NCBI RefSeq assembly: GCF_046237015.1
Contig: NZ_JBJYIN010000002.1
Coordinates: forward strand, 1 to 64,000
Reading direction: 5' to 3'
Source of the DNA: JBJYIN01 sp046237015
GTDB lineage: Bacteria; Pseudomonadota; Gammaproteobacteria; Enterobacterales; Enterobacteriaceae
Length of the DNA: 64,000 bases
Numbering within the stretch: the stretch's first letter is position 1; every line of letters starts with the position of its first letter. The notes under the pieces are model-generated. The model did no database searches and was not told where the DNA came from. It saw nothing but the letters and a program-made list of their open reading frames with translations. The translations under genes were made by a program, and so were the position numbers. Below, piece after piece: positions 34,808 through 43,766 of this stretch.

Positions 34808-35467
34808 ATGTTACATTATAACGCTTTAAAATATTGGCACAGGCAGATAGCATTAACAGCATTCGGTATGTTATTGAGTTTGCCTGTTTTTGCCCATCCA
34901 CATAGTTTTATTGATATGCAAACAACTGTTGAAAGTCACGACGAGCAGATTACTGGTTTACGTATGCAGTGGACGATGGATCCGCTCACTTCTGCCGATC
35001 TGCTTTATGACGCTGGTGATGCTGCCAAAGGTTCTGAAGTATGGAAAAAACTGGCGGCCGAAGTGATGGCTAACGTCATTGGGCAGCATTACTTCACCGA
35101 AATATACCGTGATAAGCAGCCAATAAAATACGCATCAATGCCCACGGAATATCATCTTTCCCGCAGTGGAAACCAGGCTGTATTGGAGTTTGTTTTGCCG
35201 TTGGCGCATCCTCAATCGCTGATTGGCGAGCCATTGCAAATCTTGACTTATGATCCCAGCTACTATGTCGATATGTCCTATCAGAGCGAAAATGCGATCA
35301 AGTTGGCGACGGTAGTCGCATCTCGTTGCAAAACTACGCTGGTCACTCCCAAACCTAGTCAAGACTTGCAGTCATACGCGCTCTCGCTGGATAAAGATGA
35401 TTCGCCAGGGGAAGATATGGAACTGGGTAAACAATTTGCCCAGCGAGTAACGTTACAGTGTCGATGA
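34808..35467 (+). CDS. zevA: DUF1007 periplasmic protein (ZevA-like)
   Basis: The 219-residue product has an N-terminal signal peptide ending near VFAHPHSF; the mature His-Pro-His start is typical of DUF1007 proteins and may bind metal. DUF1007 proteins pair with a NiCoT/RcnA-like permease. In Haemophilus such a pair (ZevAB) supports zinc uptake. Here the next gene encodes that permease and overlaps it by 4 bp. The metal cannot be read from the sequence, although a Zur-like palindrome overlaps the start codon. Confidence 0.82.
   Translation: MLHYNALKYWHRQIALTAFGMLLSLPVFAHPHSFIDMQTTVESHDEQITGLRMQWTMDPLTSADLLYDAGDAAKGSEVWKKLAAEVMANVIGQHYFTEIYRDKQPIKYASMPTEYHLSRSGNQAVLEFVLPLAHPQSLIGEPLQILTYDPSYYVDMSYQSENAIKLATVVASRCKTTLVTPKPSQDLQSYALSLDKDDSPGEDMELGKQFAQRVTLQCR
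34809..34823. promoter_or_regulatory. Zur-like palindrome at the zevA start codon
   Basis: TGTTACATTATAACG agrees with the Zur core TGTTATAWTATAACA at 13 of 15 positions. It overlaps the ATG and the next four codons, an unusual place for an operator, so chance similarity is possible. Confidence 0.35.
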
Positions 35468-36528
35468 ATCTGAATGTCGCACGGCACCGTGTGTCAGTGT
35501 TAACGCGAATATTCAGGTTGTGGCCGCTGTGGTCGTTTCTCTTTCTGCTAGGGCTGGGGATCCGATGGGCCGTGGTCTATTGGCCGCAGATATTACTACA
35601 GAGCACTATCTGGCAAAAATCATTGCATCAGCAGATGTCATCGCTGTTACAAATGGTAGAAGCGCAGCCTCATCAGGCAGGCCTGAGCCTGATGGCATTT
35701 AGTCTGGCCTATGGTGTGCTGCATGCCGTCGGGCCGGGGCATGGTAAGGTCGTGATTATGACCTATCTGGCTACCCATCCTTCCCGGTTGAAAAGTAGCC
35801 TTCGCCTGACATTCTCTGCGTCGTTGGTGCAAGGGTTGATGGCGGTGCTGCTGGTTTCTGTGGTCTTGGGAATGTTGCAGCTTTCCAGCAAGACACTGCA
35901 TATCAGTAGTTTCTGGCTGGAAAAAGGGAGCTTTATTTTAGTTGCCGGTGTGGGGGGCTTACTTTGTTATCGGGCGATAAAACAGTTGTGTTCCCGCGTT
36001 TGGCTGGATAAACCAAAACCTATCACGATTCTGAGTGTGCGTTCCATTAGTCCGTCAGGTTTTAATAACATCCCTCGCGTAAGCAAAACATTTGTCTCTG
36101 ATCACCAGCATGATGAACATTGCGGATGTGGTCATCGTCATCTTCCCAGTAACGAAGAACTCAACCGGGATACACACTGGCGCACCCGCCTGATGATTGT
36201 ATTCGCTATGGGGATGAGACCTTGCTCTGGTGCGATATTAGTCTTGCTGTTCTCTAAAGTGATTGGCGTCTATTTTTGGGGGATTGCATCGGCGTTGGTG
36301 ATGGCGTTAGGGACGGCATTAACTATTTCTATGCTGGCAATGCTAGTGTTTTACTGCCGCCGCTTGATTGAGCGTTTAAGCCGTAGTGGTACTTCTTCAA
36401 CCTGGCAGCGTGTGGTTTGGCCTCTATTGTCGCTGGCTGGTGGGGTGATGCTATTCGGCACTGGCGTCTTGTTTTACCTGAGTGCGGAACCAAGCATGAT
36501 GGGCGGCATTCGTCCGTTTTCTGGTTGA
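35464..36528 (+). CDS. zevB: NiCoT/RcnA-type metal permease (ZevB-like)
   Basis: The 354-residue inner-membrane protein has about six to seven hydrophobic helices. HAVGPGHGKVVIMTYL in an early helix and MGMRPCSGAILVL in a later one are signatures of the RcnA/NicO superfamily. A His- and Cys-rich cytoplasmic loop (DHQHDEHCGCGHRH, near residue 220) looks like a metal-binding segment. With the DUF1007 partner, uptake of Zn, Ni or Co is more likely than efflux. The ATG at 35464 overlaps the zevA stop as ATGA; a GTG two codons earlier is also open. Confidence 0.83.
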   Translation: MNLNVARHRVSVLTRIFRLWPLWSFLFLLGLGIRWAVVYWPQILLQSTIWQKSLHQQMSSLLQMVEAQPHQAGLSLMAFSLAYGVLHAVGPGHGKVVIMTYLATHPSRLKSSLRLTFSASLVQGLMAVLLVSVVLGMLQLSSKTLHISSFWLEKGSFILVAGVGGLLCYRAIKQLCSRVWLDKPKPITILSVRSISPSGFNNIPRVSKTFVSDHQHDEHCGCGHRHLPSNEELNRDTHWRTRLMIVFAMGMRPCSGAILVLLFSKVIGVYFWGIASALVMALGTALTISMLAMLVFYCRRLIERLSRSGTSSTWQRVVWPLLSLAGGVMLFGTGVLFYLSAEPSMMGGIRPFSG

Positions 36529-36688
36529 TCTTGTCGCGGTATCAATATTTTCTGAAGTAACGGTGTCCCACTGTAGGGTGATTTTGTTCTGAGGTTATAG
36601 CAGAACGCAACGATCAAACCAAAAAGAAGGGCATCTGAGGCAGTCGTGCACCCGATAGAGCACACGACCAGAAAGAAAGTGCGATCGA

Positions 36689-37492
36689 TTAACGCTTTAG
36701 CGCATCACTCAGTTCGTCACGGATGGTACCCAGAATGGATTTCACTACGCGCGGATTACCCGCGACCAGATTACCAGAAGCAAGATAGTTATGTCCGCCA
36801 ACAAAGTCGGTTACAATGCCGCCAGCTTCACGTACCAACAACTCACCACCCGCGAAGTCCCAAGGTTTCAGACCTATCTCAAAAAAGCCATCGACCCGAC
36901 CCGCCGCCACATAAGCCAGATCAAGTGCTGCGGAGCCTGTACGACGAAAATCGGCACATTGCGCAAATAACGCTTCAACCATTTTCATATAGCTTTTAGT
37001 GTGCTGTTTCAATTTGAACGGGAAACCTGTTGCCAGAACGGTTCCATCCAGATCGCGAGCGCTGCTGCTGCGCAGACGATAACCATTCAACTGCGCACCC
37101 TGACCGCGGGTAGCCGTGAAAAGTTCATTGCGCATTGGATCGTAAACAACGGCGACTTCGGTGCGGCCTTTGATACGTACCGCGATAGAAACAGCAAAGT
37201 GGGGGAAACGCTTGATAAAGTTGGTGGTGCCATCCAGTGGATCGATAACCCATTGTACATCATGATCTTCGCCAACCAATTCACCGCACTCTTCACCAAT
37301 GATGGTGTGCTGCGGATAAGATTTACGGATGACTTCAATGATCAGACGCTCAGCATCCCGATCGACATTGGTAACAAAATCATTACTGCCTTTTTGACTG
37401 GCTTCTACAGCGTCAGGCGTTTCATAATTTTTAGCAATTAAATTACCGCCTTTACGCGCAGCGCGTATCGCGATATTGAGCATCGGGTGCAT
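36689..37492 (-). CDS. suhB: Inositol-1-monophosphatase, NusB/NusE partner SuhB
   Basis: The 267-residue protein equals E. coli SuhB in length and is very close in sequence (MHPMLNIAIRAARKGGNLIAKNYETPDAVEASQKGSND at the start). DPLDGTTNF is the Mg-binding inositol phosphatase motif, and WDFAGGELLVREAGG is the second signature. Besides phosphatase activity, SuhB joins rRNA antitermination complexes. The frame extends upstream to 37537, but the ATG at 37492 matches the family start. It is divergent from trmJ and convergent with zevB. Confidence 0.96.
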   Translation of the reverse strand: MHPMLNIAIRAARKGGNLIAKNYETPDAVEASQKGSNDFVTNVDRDAERLIIEVIRKSYPQHTIIGEECGELVGEDHDVQWVIDPLDGTTNFIKRFPHFAVSIAVRIKGRTEVAVVYDPMRNELFTATRGQGAQLNGYRLRSSSARDLDGTVLATGFPFKLKQHTKSYMKMVEALFAQCADFRRTGSAALDLAYVAAGRVDGFFEIGLKPWDFAGGELLVREAGGIVTDFVGGHNYLASGNLVAGNPRVVKSILGTIRDELSDALKR

Positions 37493-37612
37493 GGTATCGT
37501 CCACTAGAATGTTAAAGAACAGGAAAGCGGGGCGCATTATAGCAGGGGAAAATGAAAATACCTAAGTTTGTGTTAAGATATCCCGATTTCCTTTTCGCAT
37601 GATAGAGTTTGC

Positions 37613-38338
37613 ATGTTACATAATATTCGCATTGTGCTGGTTGAAACGTCTCACACGGGTAATATGGGTTCTGTTGCCAGAGCAATGAAAACAATGGGAT
37701 TGAGTCAGTTATATCTGGTCAATCCGTTAGTTAAACCTGACTCTCAGGCTATTGCGCTGGCCGCTGGCGCAAGTGATGTGATTGGTCATGCTACCCTGGT
37801 GACGTCATTAGATCAGGCGCTTGAAGGTTGTAGTCTGGTGGTAGGAACCAGCGCTCGTTCACGCACGTTACCCTGGCCGATGCTTGAACCGCGAGAATGT
37901 GGGGTACGTGCGGTGCAGGAAGCTGAGCACGCGCCTGTTGCGCTGGTTTTTGGCCGTGAGCGTGTTGGTTTAACCAATGATGAGTTGCAGAAATGTCACT
38001 ATCATGTCGCTATCCCAGCCAATCCTGAATATAGCTCGTTAAATCTGGCGATGGCGGTACAGATTTTGGCTTATGAAGTGCGCGTTGCCCACTTGGATTA
38101 TCTTCAGTCGGGTAAAGACATTCACGGCGAAACGCCTTATCCGCTGGTGGATGATCTGGAACGTTTTTATCAGCATCTTGAGCAGACTTTGCAGGAAACC
38201 GGCTTTATTCGCCAGGCCCATCAGGGGCAGGTGATGAATAAGTTGCGTCGTCTGTTTACGCGTGCTCGACCGGAAAGTCAGGAACTGAATATTCTACGCG
38301 GCATATTAAGTTCAATTCAGAAAAATACCGATGCGTAA
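37613..38338 (+). CDS. trmJ: tRNA (cytidine/uridine-2'-O-)-methyltransferase TrmJ
   Basis: The 241-residue product is a SPOUT-class methyltransferase. NIRIVLVETSHTGNMGSVARAMKTMG at the N-terminus, LVFGRERVGLTNDE and the knot motif YSSLNLAMAVQ are diagnostic. It methylates the ribose at position 32 of certain tRNAs using S-adenosylmethionine. It lies directly upstream of iscR, the usual enterobacterial order. Confidence 0.96.
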   Translation: MLHNIRIVLVETSHTGNMGSVARAMKTMGLSQLYLVNPLVKPDSQAIALAAGASDVIGHATLVTSLDQALEGCSLVVGTSARSRTLPWPMLEPRECGVRAVQEAEHAPVALVFGRERVGLTNDELQKCHYHVAIPANPEYSSLNLAMAVQILAYEVRVAHLDYLQSGKDIHGETPYPLVDDLERFYQHLEQTLQETGFIRQAHQGQVMNKLRRLFTRARPESQELNILRGILSSIQKNTDA

Positions 38339-38348
38339 TAGATGAATA

Positions 38349-38398
38349 ATACTTGAGTAAATTACTTGGTTAAATAGTTGACTAAATTACTCGGGAAT
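38349..38398. promoter_or_regulatory. Two abutting IscR type 1 sites
   Basis: Two 25-bp segments, 38349-38373 and 38374-38398, each fit the type 1 [2Fe-2S]-IscR motif. The second reads ATAGTTGACTAAATTACTCG and continues GGAAT, close to consensus; the first is weaker. The second contains a -35-like TTGACT (38378-38383), so bound IscR would block RNA polymerase, giving iron-sulfur-dependent autorepression. Confidence 0.85.
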
Positions 38399-38468
38399 GT
38401 CAGACTCGGTCTACGTTTTGCCAATACATGTTTTCATAATACATGTTTTATCTACAGGTACCACTATC

Positions 38469-38966
38469 ATGAGACTGACATCTAAAGGCCGCTATGCCGT
38501 TACCGCCATGCTCGATGTGGCTCTGCATTCTCAGGAAGGCCCCGTTCCGTTGGCCGACATTTCTGAACGTCAGGGTATTTCCCTTTCCTATCTGGAGCAG
38601 TTGTTTTCACGCCTTCGTAAAAATGGTCTGGTTGCCAGCGTGCGCGGCCCGGGTGGTGGTTATCTTTTGGGTAAAGGTGCGAATGAAATTGCGGTTGGCA
38701 TGGTGATTTCTGCCGTAGACGAATCGGTTGACGCAACGCGTTGCCAAGGACGTGAAGGGTGTCAGGGTGGCGATCGCTGCCTGACCCATACGTTATGGCG
38801 CGACCTGAGCGATCGTATTACTGACTTTCTGAACAACATTACGTTGGATGAACTTGTCAATAATAAAGAAGTGCTGGATGTGGCAGACCGGCAGGATGCA
38901 GATGCTCGCCGCACAACCGCCAATGGTCGTATTCAAGATACTATCAACGTTAATCTACGTGCCTGA
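38469..38966 (+). CDS. iscR: Iron-sulfur cluster regulator IscR
   Basis: The 165-residue Rrf2-family repressor begins MRLTSKGRYAVTAMLDVALH with its winged helix-turn-helix. The cluster ligands are the three cysteines of CQGREGCQGGDRC plus the following His (TH). With a [2Fe-2S] cluster it represses the isc operon; the apo form regulates type 2 sites. The frame is open upstream to 38397, but those codons overlap the promoter and operator, so the ATG at 38469 is the start. It is first in the isc operon, followed by an IRU insertion. Confidence 0.96.
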   Translation: MRLTSKGRYAVTAMLDVALHSQEGPVPLADISERQGISLSYLEQLFSRLRKNGLVASVRGPGGGYLLGKGANEIAVGMVISAVDESVDATRCQGREGCQGGDRCLTHTLWRDLSDRITDFLNNITLDELVNNKEVLDVADRQDADARRTTANGRIQDTINVNLRA

Positions 38967-38982
38967 AGTCGTTTTGCGGGTA

Positions 38983-39109
<127 letters not shown>

Positions 39110-39111
39110 GA

Positions 39112-39147
39112 GGGTGTTTGCGATGGCAAGCACCCACATGGTTTTTT
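39112..39147 (+). terminator. Terminator-like hairpin between iscR and iscS
   Basis: GGGTGTTTGC-GATG-GCAAGCACCC folds a 10-bp stem with one G-U pair, followed after ACATGG by six T residues. The displaced T-tract suggests partial termination or a processing site inside the isc operon. The next 114 bp before iscS hold no gene. Confidence 0.55.
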
Positions 39148-39261
39148 CAACGTCAATATTAACAACGTATAGCGTCTGCCCCACGGGGTAAGGGCAATAT
39201 AGCCCATAGATAAAACAAGGCGCTTTGCACGTTTCGAAGTGATGTACGGAGTTTATGAGCA

Positions 39262-40476
39262 ATGAAGTTACCGATTTATCTTGATTATTCAGCGACGACG
39301 CCGGTTGATCCGCGCGTGGCTGAAAAAATGATGCAGTTTCTGACCCTGGACGGTACGTTTGGCAACCCTGCTTCCCGTTCCCACCGTTTTGGCTGGCAGG
39401 CAGAAGAGGCTGTTGATATCGCCCGTAATCAAATCGCTGAGCTCGTTGGCGCCGATCCGCGTGAAATTGTATTCACCTCGGGTGCAACCGAAGCCGATAA
39501 CCTCGCAATCAAAGGTGCCGCTAATTTCTATCAGAAGAAAGGCAAGCACATTATCACCAGCAAAACTGAACACAAGGCCGTTTTGGACACTTGCCGCCAG
39601 CTTGAGCGTGAAGGGTTTGACGTCACTTATCTCGCGCCTCAGCGTAACGGCATTATTGATCTTAAAGAACTTGAATCCGCGATGCGTGATGACACCATTC
39701 TCGTTTCCATCATGCATGTGAATAATGAGATCGGTGTGGTTCAGGATATCGCGACCATCGGCGAAATGTGCCGTAGTCGCGGAATTGTTTTCCATGTCGA
39801 TGCCACTCAGAGCGTGGGAAAATTACCGATTGACCTGAGTCAATTGAAAGTCGATCTGATGTCTTTCTCCGGCCATAAAATTTATGGTCCGAAAGGGATC
39901 GGTGCGCTCTACGTTCGCCGTAAACCCCGTATCCGTATTGAAGCGCAGATGCACGGTGGGGGGCACGAACGGGGTATGCGTTCTGGCACGTTACCGGTTC
40001 ATCAGATTGTCGGTATGGGTGAAGCTTATCGTATTGCTAAAGAAGAGATGGATGCAGAAGTTGTACGCCTGCGTGCATTACGCGATCGTCTCTGGAATGG
40101 CATTAATGATATCGAAGAAGTCTACCTGAATGGTGATATTGCTCAGGGCGCGCCAAATATCCTGAATGTCAGCTTTAACTATGTTGAAGGTGAATCGCTG
40201 ATTATGGCGTTGAAAGATCTGGCGGTTTCGTCGGGTTCTGCCTGTACGTCTGCCAGTCTTGAACCCTCTTACGTGCTGCGTGCGTTGGGAATGAATGATG
40301 AGCTGGCGCATAGTTCGATCCGTTTCTCGTTGGGGCGTTTTACCACGGAAGAAGAGATCGACTACACCATCGAATTGGTGCGTAAATCCATTGGCCGCTT
40401 GCGCGATCTTTCTCCTCTGTGGGAAATGTTCAAGCAGGGCGTGGATATCAGTAGCATCGAATGGGCACATCATTAA
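39262..40476 (+). CDS. iscS: Cysteine desulfurase IscS
   Basis: The 404-residue enzyme is nearly identical to E. coli IscS. SFSGHKIYGPKGIG carries the PLP lysine, and SSGSACTSAS carries the catalytic cysteine in its mobile loop. It takes sulfur from cysteine and passes persulfide to IscU, and to TusA and ThiI for tRNA thiolation. The start ATG follows CGGAG. It is the second gene of the isc operon. Confidence 0.98.
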   Translation: MKLPIYLDYSATTPVDPRVAEKMMQFLTLDGTFGNPASRSHRFGWQAEEAVDIARNQIAELVGADPREIVFTSGATEADNLAIKGAANFYQKKGKHIITSKTEHKAVLDTCRQLEREGFDVTYLAPQRNGIIDLKELESAMRDDTILVSIMHVNNEIGVVQDIATIGEMCRSRGIVFHVDATQSVGKLPIDLSQLKVDLMSFSGHKIYGPKGIGALYVRRKPRIRIEAQMHGGGHERGMRSGTLPVHQIVGMGEAYRIAKEEMDAEVVRLRALRDRLWNGINDIEEVYLNGDIAQGAPNILNVSFNYVEGESLIMALKDLAVSSGSACTSASLEPSYVLRALGMNDELAHSSIRFSLGRFTTEEEIDYTIELVRKSIGRLRDLSPLWEMFKQGVDISSIEWAHH

Positions 40477-40500
40477 TTCATCAGATCGGGGACGACTATT

Positions 40501-40887
40501 ATGGCTTACAGCGAAAAAGTAATTGATCACTACGAAAATCCACGCAACGTGGGTTCATTTGATAACGCCGATCCTAGCATTGGTAGCGGCATGGTGGGTG
40601 CACCTGCCTGTGGCGATGTGATGAAGCTACAGATCAAAGTGAATAATGACGGCATTATCGAAGATGCGCGCTTCAAGACCTATGGCTGTGGTTCTGCCAT
40701 CGCGTCTAGCTCGCTGGTTACCGAGTGGGTAAAAGGCAAATCGCTCAACGAAGCAGAAGCGATTAAAAATACGCAGATTGCTGAAGAGCTTGAACTGCCA
40801 CCGGTGAAAATTCACTGCTCCATTCTGGCAGAAGACGCCATCAAAGCGGCGATTGCGGACTATAAAAGCAAGCGTGAAGCTAAGTAA
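40501..40887 (+). CDS. iscU: Iron-sulfur scaffold protein IscU
   Basis: The 128-residue scaffold has the three conserved cysteines (Cys37 in PACGD, Cys63 in YGCGSA, Cys106 in HCSIL), Asp39, and the LPPVKIHCS segment whose LPPVK is the recognition site for the chaperone HscA. It assembles [2Fe-2S] clusters with sulfur from IscS. It is 24 bp downstream of iscS, with a GGGGA ribosome-binding site. Confidence 0.98.
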   Translation: MAYSEKVIDHYENPRNVGSFDNADPSIGSGMVGAPACGDVMKLQIKVNNDGIIEDARFKTYGCGSAIASSSLVTEWVKGKSLNEAEAIKNTQIAEELELPPVKIHCSILAEDAIKAAIADYKSKREAK

Positions 40888-40904
40888 CGAATGCCGAGGT
40901 TATT

Positions 40905-41228
40905 ATGTCGATTTCCCTAAGCGACAGCGCAGCACAACGAGTTAGCGCGTTTATGACCAACCGGGGTAAAGGACTTGGCCTTCGCCTTGGTGTAAGGACA
41001 TCTGGCTGTTCTGGTATGGCGTATGTGCTGGAGTTCGTCGACGACGTAAATGAAGATGATGTGATATTCGAAGACAAAGGCGTCAAAGTCATTATTGACG
41101 GTAAAAGCCTGGTTTATCTGGATGGCACAGAATTGGATTTCGTCAAAGAAGGGTTGAACGAAGGTTTTAAATTTAATAACCCTAACGTTTCAAGTGAATG
41201 CGGTTGTGGCGAAAGTTTTAACGTCTGA
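40905..41228 (+). CDS. iscA: A-type iron-sulfur carrier IscA
   Basis: The 107-residue protein has the A-type ligand set: Cys35 (SGCSGM) and the C-terminal CGCGESF pair. It carries clusters from the scaffold to [4Fe-4S] apoproteins. It lies 17 bp after iscU. A 13-bp hairpin follows before hscB. Confidence 0.98.
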   Translation: MSISLSDSAAQRVSAFMTNRGKGLGLRLGVRTSGCSGMAYVLEFVDDVNEDDVIFEDKGVKVIIDGKSLVYLDGTELDFVKEGLNEGFKFNNPNVSSECGCGESFNV

Positions 41229-41244
41229 TGTGACCATGCTTTCC

Positions 41245-41277
41245 CTGCTACTTTCGCTGAGTAAGCGGAAGTAGCAG
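41245..41277 (+). other. Intra-operon hairpin between iscA and hscB
   Basis: CTGCTACTTTCGC pairs with GCGGAAGTAGCAG (one G-U) around a TGAGTAA loop, without a T-tract. It may protect the upstream iscRSUA message or limit readthrough into hscBA. Confidence 0.55.
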
Positions 41278-41318
41278 CGGCAAATAATCGCAATGACCCA
41301 AAACCACCAGAGTACGCT

Positions 41319-41837
41319 ATGGATTACTTTACGTTATTCGGGCTGCCTATTCGCTATGATGTGGATGGCAGCCTGCTTGCTTCCCGTTTCCAGGAACTGC
41401 AACGTCAGTTCCATCCGGATCGTTATGCCACTCAGCCGGAAAGGGAGCGCCTGTTGGCGATGCAGCAGGCCGCTACTATCAATAGTGCTTATCAGGCATT
41501 GAAACATCCGCTGAAACGTGCGGAGTATATGTTATCTTTGCACGGTTTTGATTTAAGCAACGAGCAGCATACGCTACAAGATACGGCTTTTCTGATGGAA
41601 CAGCTTGAGCTGCGTGAAGAGCTGGATGCGATTGAGCATCGTTCTGATGCCGAAACGGCACTGGCTGAATTTGCTGAGCGATTGCAGGTCATGCTGGTTA
41701 AACGTAGTACAAAAATGCGTAGCGAATTGGATCACGAGTCGTGGATCGATGCTGCGGATACCGTGCGCAAGCTGCGCTTTTTAGACAAACTCCAGCAGCA
41801 GGTTGAACAACTCGAAGAACGATTGCTGGATAGATAA
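41319..41837 (+). CDS. hscB: J-domain co-chaperone HscB
   Basis: The 172-residue protein has an N-terminal J-domain with HPD in RQFHPDRY and a C-terminal three-helix domain that binds IscU. It delivers IscU to HscA and stimulates its ATPase. It lies between iscA and hscA, as in E. coli. Confidence 0.97.
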   Translation: MDYFTLFGLPIRYDVDGSLLASRFQELQRQFHPDRYATQPERERLLAMQQAATINSAYQALKHPLKRAEYMLSLHGFDLSNEQHTLQDTAFLMEQLELREELDAIEHRSDAETALAEFAERLQVMLVKRSTKMRSELDHESWIDAADTVRKLRFLDKLQQQVEQLEERLLDR

Positions 41838-41912
41838 CTGTTTAATTCGGTTGGGAATCACAATGTGTCAGACACGGGGCGTTTCCCGCCGGCCAATTGA
41901 TGGAAGCTCAAT

Positions 41913-43763
41913 ATGGCCTTATTACAAATTAGCGAACCCGGCCTGAGTGCCGCGCCGCATCAGCGGCGTTTGGCTGTAGGCATTGATTTAGGCACCACCC
42001 ATTCTCTGGTTGCTACCGTACGTAGCGGTGAAGCGCAAACTCTCGCGGATTCAGCGGGGCGCGATCTGTTGCCTTCTGTCGTTCACTATCATGCTAAAGG
42101 ACACGTTGTCGGTTGGGAGGCTCGGGAACTCGCAGCCTCTGATCCCATGAATACCGTCAGTTCCGTTAAGCGTATGATGGGACGTTCATTGGCAGATATT
42201 CAACAGCGTTACCCGCATTTACCTTATCAATATCGCACGAGCGATAACGGCCTGCCGCTCATCCAAACTCATGCTGGCGAGTTAAATCCCGTACAGGTTT
42301 CGGCCGATATTTTATCTGAGCTGTCCCAGCGTGCACAGGATGCATTAGGCGGTATGCCAGATGGTGTTGTGATTACGGTACCTGCTTATTTTGATGATGC
42401 CCAACGTCAGGGCACCAAGGATGCCGCTCGGTTATCTGGTTTGCATGTGCTGCGTTTGCTGAATGAACCAACAGCGGCTGCGATTGCCTATGGCCTTGAT
42501 TCCGGCCAGGAAGGGATTATCGCGGTTTACGATTTGGGCGGTGGAACGTTTGATATCTCCGTTCTGCGTTTAAGCCGTGGCGTTTTTGAGGTGTTGGCTA
42601 CCGGTGGTGATTCTGCGCTGGGTGGGGATGATTTCGATCACCTTCTGGTTGAGTGGTTGCAGGAGCAGTCAGGGATCACAACCGGTGACGATCATCAATT
42701 GCAACATGCGTTACGCGTAGCAGCCATTCAAGCCAAGATCGCATTGAGTTCGGCTGATTCGGTGGAGATCGATGTTGCTGGTTGGCAGGGAACGCTGACC
42801 CGTGCGTGTTTCAATGCGCTCATCGCACCGTTAGTCAAGCGCACGTTGCTTGCCTGCCGTCGTGCGTTGAAAGATGCAGGCGTCACGCCAGATGAAGTAC
42901 AGGAAGTTGTCATGGTGGGGGGATCGACGCGCGTACCGCTTGTACGTGAACAAGTGGGCAACTTTTTTGATCGAATACCACTCACGTCGATCGATCCCGA
43001 TAAAGTCGTGGCGGTTGGTGCGGCGATCCAGGCGGATATTCTGGTCGGTAATAAGCCTGATAGTGAAATGCTGCTCTTAGATGTGATCCCGCTTTCATTA
43101 GGGCTAGAAACCATGGGGGGATTGGTTGAAAAAATCATCCCGCGCAATACCACGATCCCCGTTGCCAGAGCGCAGGAATTTACGACGTTCAAAGATGGCC
43201 AGAGCGGCATGATGATTCATGTTCTGCAAGGTGAGCGTGAAATGGTTCAGGATTGCCGTTCGCTTGGGCGGTTTTCTCTACGTGGCCTTCCTCCATTACC
43301 CGCTGGTGGTGCTCATATTCGTGTTACCTTTCAGGTGGATGCGGATGGGTTATTGAGTGTGACCGCAATGGAGAAATCTACGGGGGTAGAAGCCTCTATA
43401 CAGGTCAAACCTTCTTATGGCTTAAGCGACACGGAAATTGCGACCATGATTAAGGACTCTATGCTGAATGCCAAGGAGGATGTGAGCGCCAGAATGTTGG
43501 CTGAGCAGAGAGTGGAAGCGGCGAGAGTGCTGGAAAGTTTGCAGAGCGCGCTAGCAGCAGATGCTGACTTACTGACCGATAATGAAAAAGCTGCCATTGG
43601 CGTAGCGTCCGATCGCCTGAATCAAGCTGTTCAGGGAGAGGTTGCGTCAGCGATTGAAGCTGCAATTAAAATATTAGATCAACAAACTCAGGAATTTGCT
43701 GCCCGCCGTATGGATGCGTCTGTTCGTCGCGCGCTGGCGGGCCATTCTGTGGATGAGGTGTAA
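41913..43763 (+). CDS. hscA: Hsp70-class chaperone HscA
   Basis: The 616-residue protein equals E. coli HscA in length. GIDLGTTHSLVAT, VYDLGGGTFDISVL and MVGGSTRVPLVREQV are the Hsp70 nucleotide-binding signatures, followed by a substrate-binding domain and helical lid. It recognises the LPPVK motif of IscU and drives cluster transfer. It is 75 bp after hscB. Confidence 0.97.
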   Translation: MALLQISEPGLSAAPHQRRLAVGIDLGTTHSLVATVRSGEAQTLADSAGRDLLPSVVHYHAKGHVVGWEARELAASDPMNTVSSVKRMMGRSLADIQQRYPHLPYQYRTSDNGLPLIQTHAGELNPVQVSADILSELSQRAQDALGGMPDGVVITVPAYFDDAQRQGTKDAARLSGLHVLRLLNEPTAAAIAYGLDSGQEGIIAVYDLGGGTFDISVLRLSRGVFEVLATGGDSALGGDDFDHLLVEWLQEQSGITTGDDHQLQHALRVAAIQAKIALSSADSVEIDVAGWQGTLTRACFNALIAPLVKRTLLACRRALKDAGVTPDEVQEVVMVGGSTRVPLVREQVGNFFDRIPLTSIDPDKVVAVGAAIQADILVGNKPDSEMLLLDVIPLSLGLETMGGLVEKIIPRNTTIPVARAQEFTTFKDGQSGMMIHVLQGEREMVQDCRSLGRFSLRGLPPLPAGGAHIRVTFQVDADGLLSVTAMEKSTGVEASIQVKPSYGLSDTEIATMIKDSMLNAKEDVSARMLAEQRVEAARVLESLQSALAADADLLTDNEKAAIGVASDRLNQAVQGEVASAIEAAIKILDQQTQEFAARRMDASVRRALAGHSVDEV

Positions 43764-43766
43764 ATA

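Noticed and set aside
36529..36688. The zevB-suhB gap as a possible small RNA locus
   Set aside because: Only an imperfect GTCGTGC/GCACACGAC pairing is visible between convergent genes; nothing supports a promoter or a known RNA.
38397..38468. N-terminal extension of IscR
   Set aside because: It overlaps the IscR operator and promoter and is not part of the conserved protein.
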